Origin: Nymphaea colorata
Taxonomy: Eukaryota; Streptophyta; Magnoliopsida; Nymphaeales; Nymphaeaceae
DNA: 10,000 nt
Assembly: GCF_008831285.2 (NCBI RefSeq)
Contig: NC_045140.1
Coordinates: forward strand, 29,776,106-29,786,105
Reading direction: 5' to 3'
Both the position numbers and the translations under genes were made by a program. Below the pieces are notes generated by a model that searched no databases, was not told the DNA's origin, and was given only the letters and a program-made list of their open reading frames with translations. Below are positions 7,403 to 10,000 of this stretch, in pieces. Positions within the stretch are counted from its first letter, which is position 1. The number at the start of each line of letters is the position of its first letter.

Positions 7403-7979
7403 ATTGTTAGGACTCGTCCCTATTAGGCCAGAATTTCCTAACCAAGACGCTCCTACTGCCAAGACCGACTTGAGTACTACCTAAAAACCAAAATTCCTAA
7501 ATAAAATTTAGTACAATTAATCTACCCGGCCGGACAAACCCCGGCGCAACAACCCCTAGGACAAAGTTACACAGAGTGAAGTTTCCCAACCTAACTAAGG
7601 AGTAACCTACTACAAACAACTACAGGGGTTACAGGCTAGTACAAACGCAAGCGATACAAAGATTACTCTCAACTCACTCACAAACACACCAAACCATGCA
7701 AACCACTTCTAACGGACAAACCACACCCAACGAAAGCAAATGGGTAGGTCTGCTCCTTGCGACCGTGTCTCGGGCAATAAGGCCCTCGAGGTGCCACAGT
7801 GAGGAGCTTGGCCGAAGCCTGGGCTAAAACAGTAAATTAAATAAACTAAATGGAATCCTAATGCAAAAACAGAATTAACACCCTCCCGAATTCTACAAAG
7901 GCTGGAGAGCGTTACCGACCAAGGCGCTGCCTTGGCTGTGCCGAGAAACCACGGGGTAGAATACCTAGGCCCCGGGTAT

Positions 7980-8395
7980 TGCAGCTCACGGGCCGGCGTG
8001 AAGCGCGCGGCCTGGGCAGCCTCCTGCTGTCGGCGCTGACGGGCAGTGCGCTGCCGAGAATAATCGGCTGTTGCTGTGGGCGAACCTACGGGCGAGTATC
8101 CTAGACGAGCTTGCTGTCGACCGGGCAGGCAGACAGAGTGCCGACGAGGTTGTGCGACCACCTGTCACCTGAGGCGCGGGCTGGATGCCGCGGTGCTGAC
8201 GGAAGGAGGAGGCGACCGCCTGTCGCCTGAGATGCGCCTGCGGGATGCGGCGCGGCCGAGGGGGGCGAAAGCCTTGCGGCAGTGCCTACCTACCTGGCGC
8301 TGGAAGTGGCTCGGCCACGGTTATCGACAAGGAATGCCGACGACGGCGCGGGTGGCCGAGGGGCTGGCCGACGACGGCTAGCGAGCGGCTAGCGT
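7980..8395. other. GC-rich, CpG-rich block within the 5' LTR
   Basis: This stretch is much richer in G, C and CpG than the AT-rich LTR sequence to its left. It has imperfect internal duplication: CACCTGTCACCTGAGG at 8159 resembles CGCCTGTCGCCTGAGA at 8219 with about 60-nt spacing, and GCCGACGACGGC occurs at 8336-8347 and 8367-8378. Frames here start at GTG and match no family I know, so I do not call a gene. Confidence 0.6.
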
Positions 8396-8399
8396 CTCC

Positions 8400-8870
8400 G
8401 GCTGTTCCTAGTCCCTAGCTAAGGTCGGGTTAGCTTGGACGGGCAGAGCTCTACGGGTAGGCTGGTTAAGCGAAGTGAGGTTAAAGGCTAGGGTAGGCTA
8501 GAGGAAGCAGAGCTAAGGTGCGGAAGACAGGTTAACCTAGCTACTAGGTGGGCTAAGCCGAAAGGTAGAAGAGGAAGCAAGAGAGGTTAAGACAAGGTTC
8601 GGCCGAGGGAACTTAGCGATCTGGTTAGAGACGAAGAGGGATCACAAGTGAGCTCGGCTGGTCTGGACCAAATGTCACTCGAGATAAGCACGAGTCAACT
8701 GGGTTCAACCTAAGGTGGCTCGGGATTGACCGAGTTCCTACTGGGCTAGGTCAGGTGGGGTTTAGTCAACTTGGGTCAAGACCACAGTGGTTGACTAAGT
8801 TAGGTTCGATCAAGGTCTAGCTGGGTTAGGACCAAGTGGGTTAGGTCGAGTAGGTGAAGGCCTGGATGCT
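8400..8870. repeat. Low-complexity, degenerate repeat stretch in the 5' LTR
   Basis: Short related words such as GGTTAGGTC, GGCTAGGTCA, GGGTTCAA and AGTCAACTTGGGTCAA recur without a fixed period. A 9-bp inverted repeat, TTAGTCAAC (8762-8770) and GTTGACTAA (8790-8798), lies within it. It looks like decayed tandem duplication. No coding signal is seen. Confidence 0.45.
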
Positions 8871-9042
8871 TGCCACTTGACAAGATGAACGGGTCAGCTA
8901 GAGTACGCTAAGGGGTGCCTATCAAAAGGGGAAGGTAAAGTGCTTTGCTAAAGAGAAGGGGGATGAACCTAGACTAGAATCGGGCAAAAGGGGAGATAGC
9001 TACACGATGTAGCTTAGTGGGCTTCGAAGAAGGGGAGATGGC

Positions 9043-9475
9043 GACACGTGGACAGATGAAGGGTGGAGAACTGCTGCGGTTTGGCGAAGTGGAAAGGTGG
9101 CCAAGGAGTTGTGCGGGTCCTAAGGGGAATTGTCCTAAAAGTTAGGAAAAGAGGGCGCGAGTTGGGGGAGTGGCGCACTAAGTGGGGAAGACGATTGGTG
9201 AGGTGGCGAGACAGGAGTGCAAAAGGGAAAAAGTAACTCGACGAGGTGGAGGGGGTGCTGGGTCGTGGTCCTTCAGATCTTGACACGTGGCCAGATGTGA
9301 GGCCACAACTTCATGCGACAAGGGAGAAGACCGAGCAACAAGTAAAGTGGGATGAGGTGGCGAGGTGTATCCTACGAACTAGGGAGCACTTTCCTAAACT
9401 TACTCAATCGTGGGGACACTTAGAAAATAACTGGCTTCAGCTTTGGGATGATGGCTCGGATGACAGACACGTGGC
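9043..9475. promoter_or_regulatory. Three G-box/ABRE-like motifs in the 5' LTR
   Basis: GACACGTGGA at 9043-9052 and GACACGTGGC at 9282-9291 and 9466-9475. The first two are also followed by similar text (CAGATG shortly after the box), so they may come from an old internal duplication. The 12-mer TGAGGTGGCGAG at 9199-9210 and 9353-9364 supports that. They could be enhancer sites; the sequence does not show that they act. Confidence 0.4.
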
Positions 9476-10000
9476 AGAAGCGAGGGATAGGATTACACTT
9501 ACCTGGTTCAGCCGAAGTCGAGTAGATTCGCACCTGGTGGAGCCGGTGGCGCGGTTAGAGAGACGCCGACGCTCTTGACCAAGATGTCCTCCTCGCCTTC
9601 ACTAGAACTTACACCAGAATAGGGGCAATGATGTCCTTCACGCTTTAGATCACTAATCTGCCGGAGATTGCAAGGCCAACCGGAGTAGCAGCAGAATTCC
9701 GGCAAAGGGCCGAGACTTCTATTCCACCGTCGGATGAGACTTGGAATCGGCCAACGTGAAGCTTAGAGAATAGCGATTCCAGCTATAATACAAACGAAGT
9801 ATTTCCACGGCTAGATTTCACAGGTCAGCAGATTCGACTCTGCTGCACCGTGGACAGACTTGCAGAAACAGGCCGAGAGATCTAACTCAGATTTTGACCG
9901 TTTCTCCAACTCTCACATACGATTGGTTTGGCAAGGATAGCTTGTCGACTTTCCGATCTTCCAAATGTAAGTAGGACTTCGCCTAGAGAGTCTTCACCTA

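Larger units (their letters stand above)
1..10000 (-). mobile_element. Ty3/gypsy chromovirus LTR retrotransposon, both ends cut by the window
   Basis: Two copies of one long direct repeat (1-799 and 9202-10000) flank a single Gag-Pol gene, a tRNA-Met primer-binding site and untranslated regions, all in minus orientation. This is the standard LTR retrotransposon plan. Integrase follows RNase H, which is the Ty3/gypsy order and not the Ty1/copia order, and a chromodomain at the end of integrase marks a chromovirus. The outer ends and target-site duplications are outside the window. The internal region is about 5.9 kb (about 1482-7404). The total is about 12.5 kb if the LTR ends at 1481. The exact clade is uncertain: capsid, zinc-knuckle and RT motifs look Reina-like to me, but LTRs of this length are more typical of Tekay/Del elements. 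Confidence 0.96.
7405..10000 (-). repeat. 5' LTR (partial; inner end present, outer end beyond the window)
   Basis: The inner border is well fixed: the plus strand begins TGTTAGGACTCG at 7405, so the element-sense LTR ends in CCTAACA, two bases (AT) from the primer-binding site. The last 799 bases repeat window positions 1-799. With an offset of 9201 the visible 2596 bp is a minimum length. The sequence varies in texture: AT-rich near 7480-7520 and 7830-7880, GC-rich at about 7980-8395, a low-complexity stretch of GGTTAG/GGCTAG/GGTCAA-like words at about 8400-8870, and purine-rich on the plus strand at 8930-9240. The reading frames here (for example minus 8161-7709) start at GTG or TTG, resemble no known family and are not called as genes. 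Confidence 0.93.

Noticed and set aside
7709-8161. 150-residue minus-strand open frame in the LTR
   Set aside because: It opens at GTG, has no internal ATG, has no known motif, and lies in a GC-rich block where stops are rare by composition.
8755-8770. Telomere-like GGGTTTAG word
   Set aside because: It occurs once within a degenerate repeat stretch; there is no tandem array.

Overview
The whole window lies inside one long Ty3/gypsy LTR retrotransposon of a land plant, read on the minus strand. Three things point to a plant: the primer-binding site is a perfect match to the 3' end of plant initiator tRNA-Met; the single 1728-residue Gag-Pol polyprotein has the plant chromovirus domain order and motifs; and the flanking long terminal repeat (LTR) sequence has no cellular gene. 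The species cannot be told from the sequence. No host gene, rRNA, tRNA gene or CRISPR array was found.

Layout in element orientation (right to left): 5' LTR from beyond the right edge to 7405; primer-binding site 7389-7402 after a 2-nt spacer; 5' leader to 6875; gag-pol 6874-1688, ending in a TGA; a hairpin-rich 3' untranslated region; then the 3' LTR from about 1481 to beyond the left edge. Positions 1-799 and 9202-10000 are the same part of the two LTRs. They differ at only 3 of 799 sites, so the insertion is recent. The right LTR begins at 7405 and the repeat offset is 9201, so the left LTR must begin about 1.8 kb before the window. Each LTR is therefore at least 2.6 kb. If the outer end is at 1481, each is about 3.28 kb and the element about 12.5 kb.

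The polyprotein runs Gag (coiled coil, capsid, zinc knuckle), aspartic protease, reverse transcriptase, RNase H, integrase, GPY/F module, chromodomain and a basic C-terminal tail. There is no internal stop or frameshift and the catalytic residues are present, so the copy looks potentially autonomous. Particles would form from Gag, copy the RNA from the tRNA-Met primer, and integrate the cDNA; the chromodomain probably steers integration to marked chromatin.

The less ordinary parts are outside the gene. The LTR is very long and has a promoter-like TATA box close to its outer end, which would give a leader of more than 3 kb. A second primer-site-like sequence lies beside that TATA box. Repeated G-box/ABRE motifs occur in the LTR, and no clear polypurine tract is visible. 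I see no new defence or metabolic system here.
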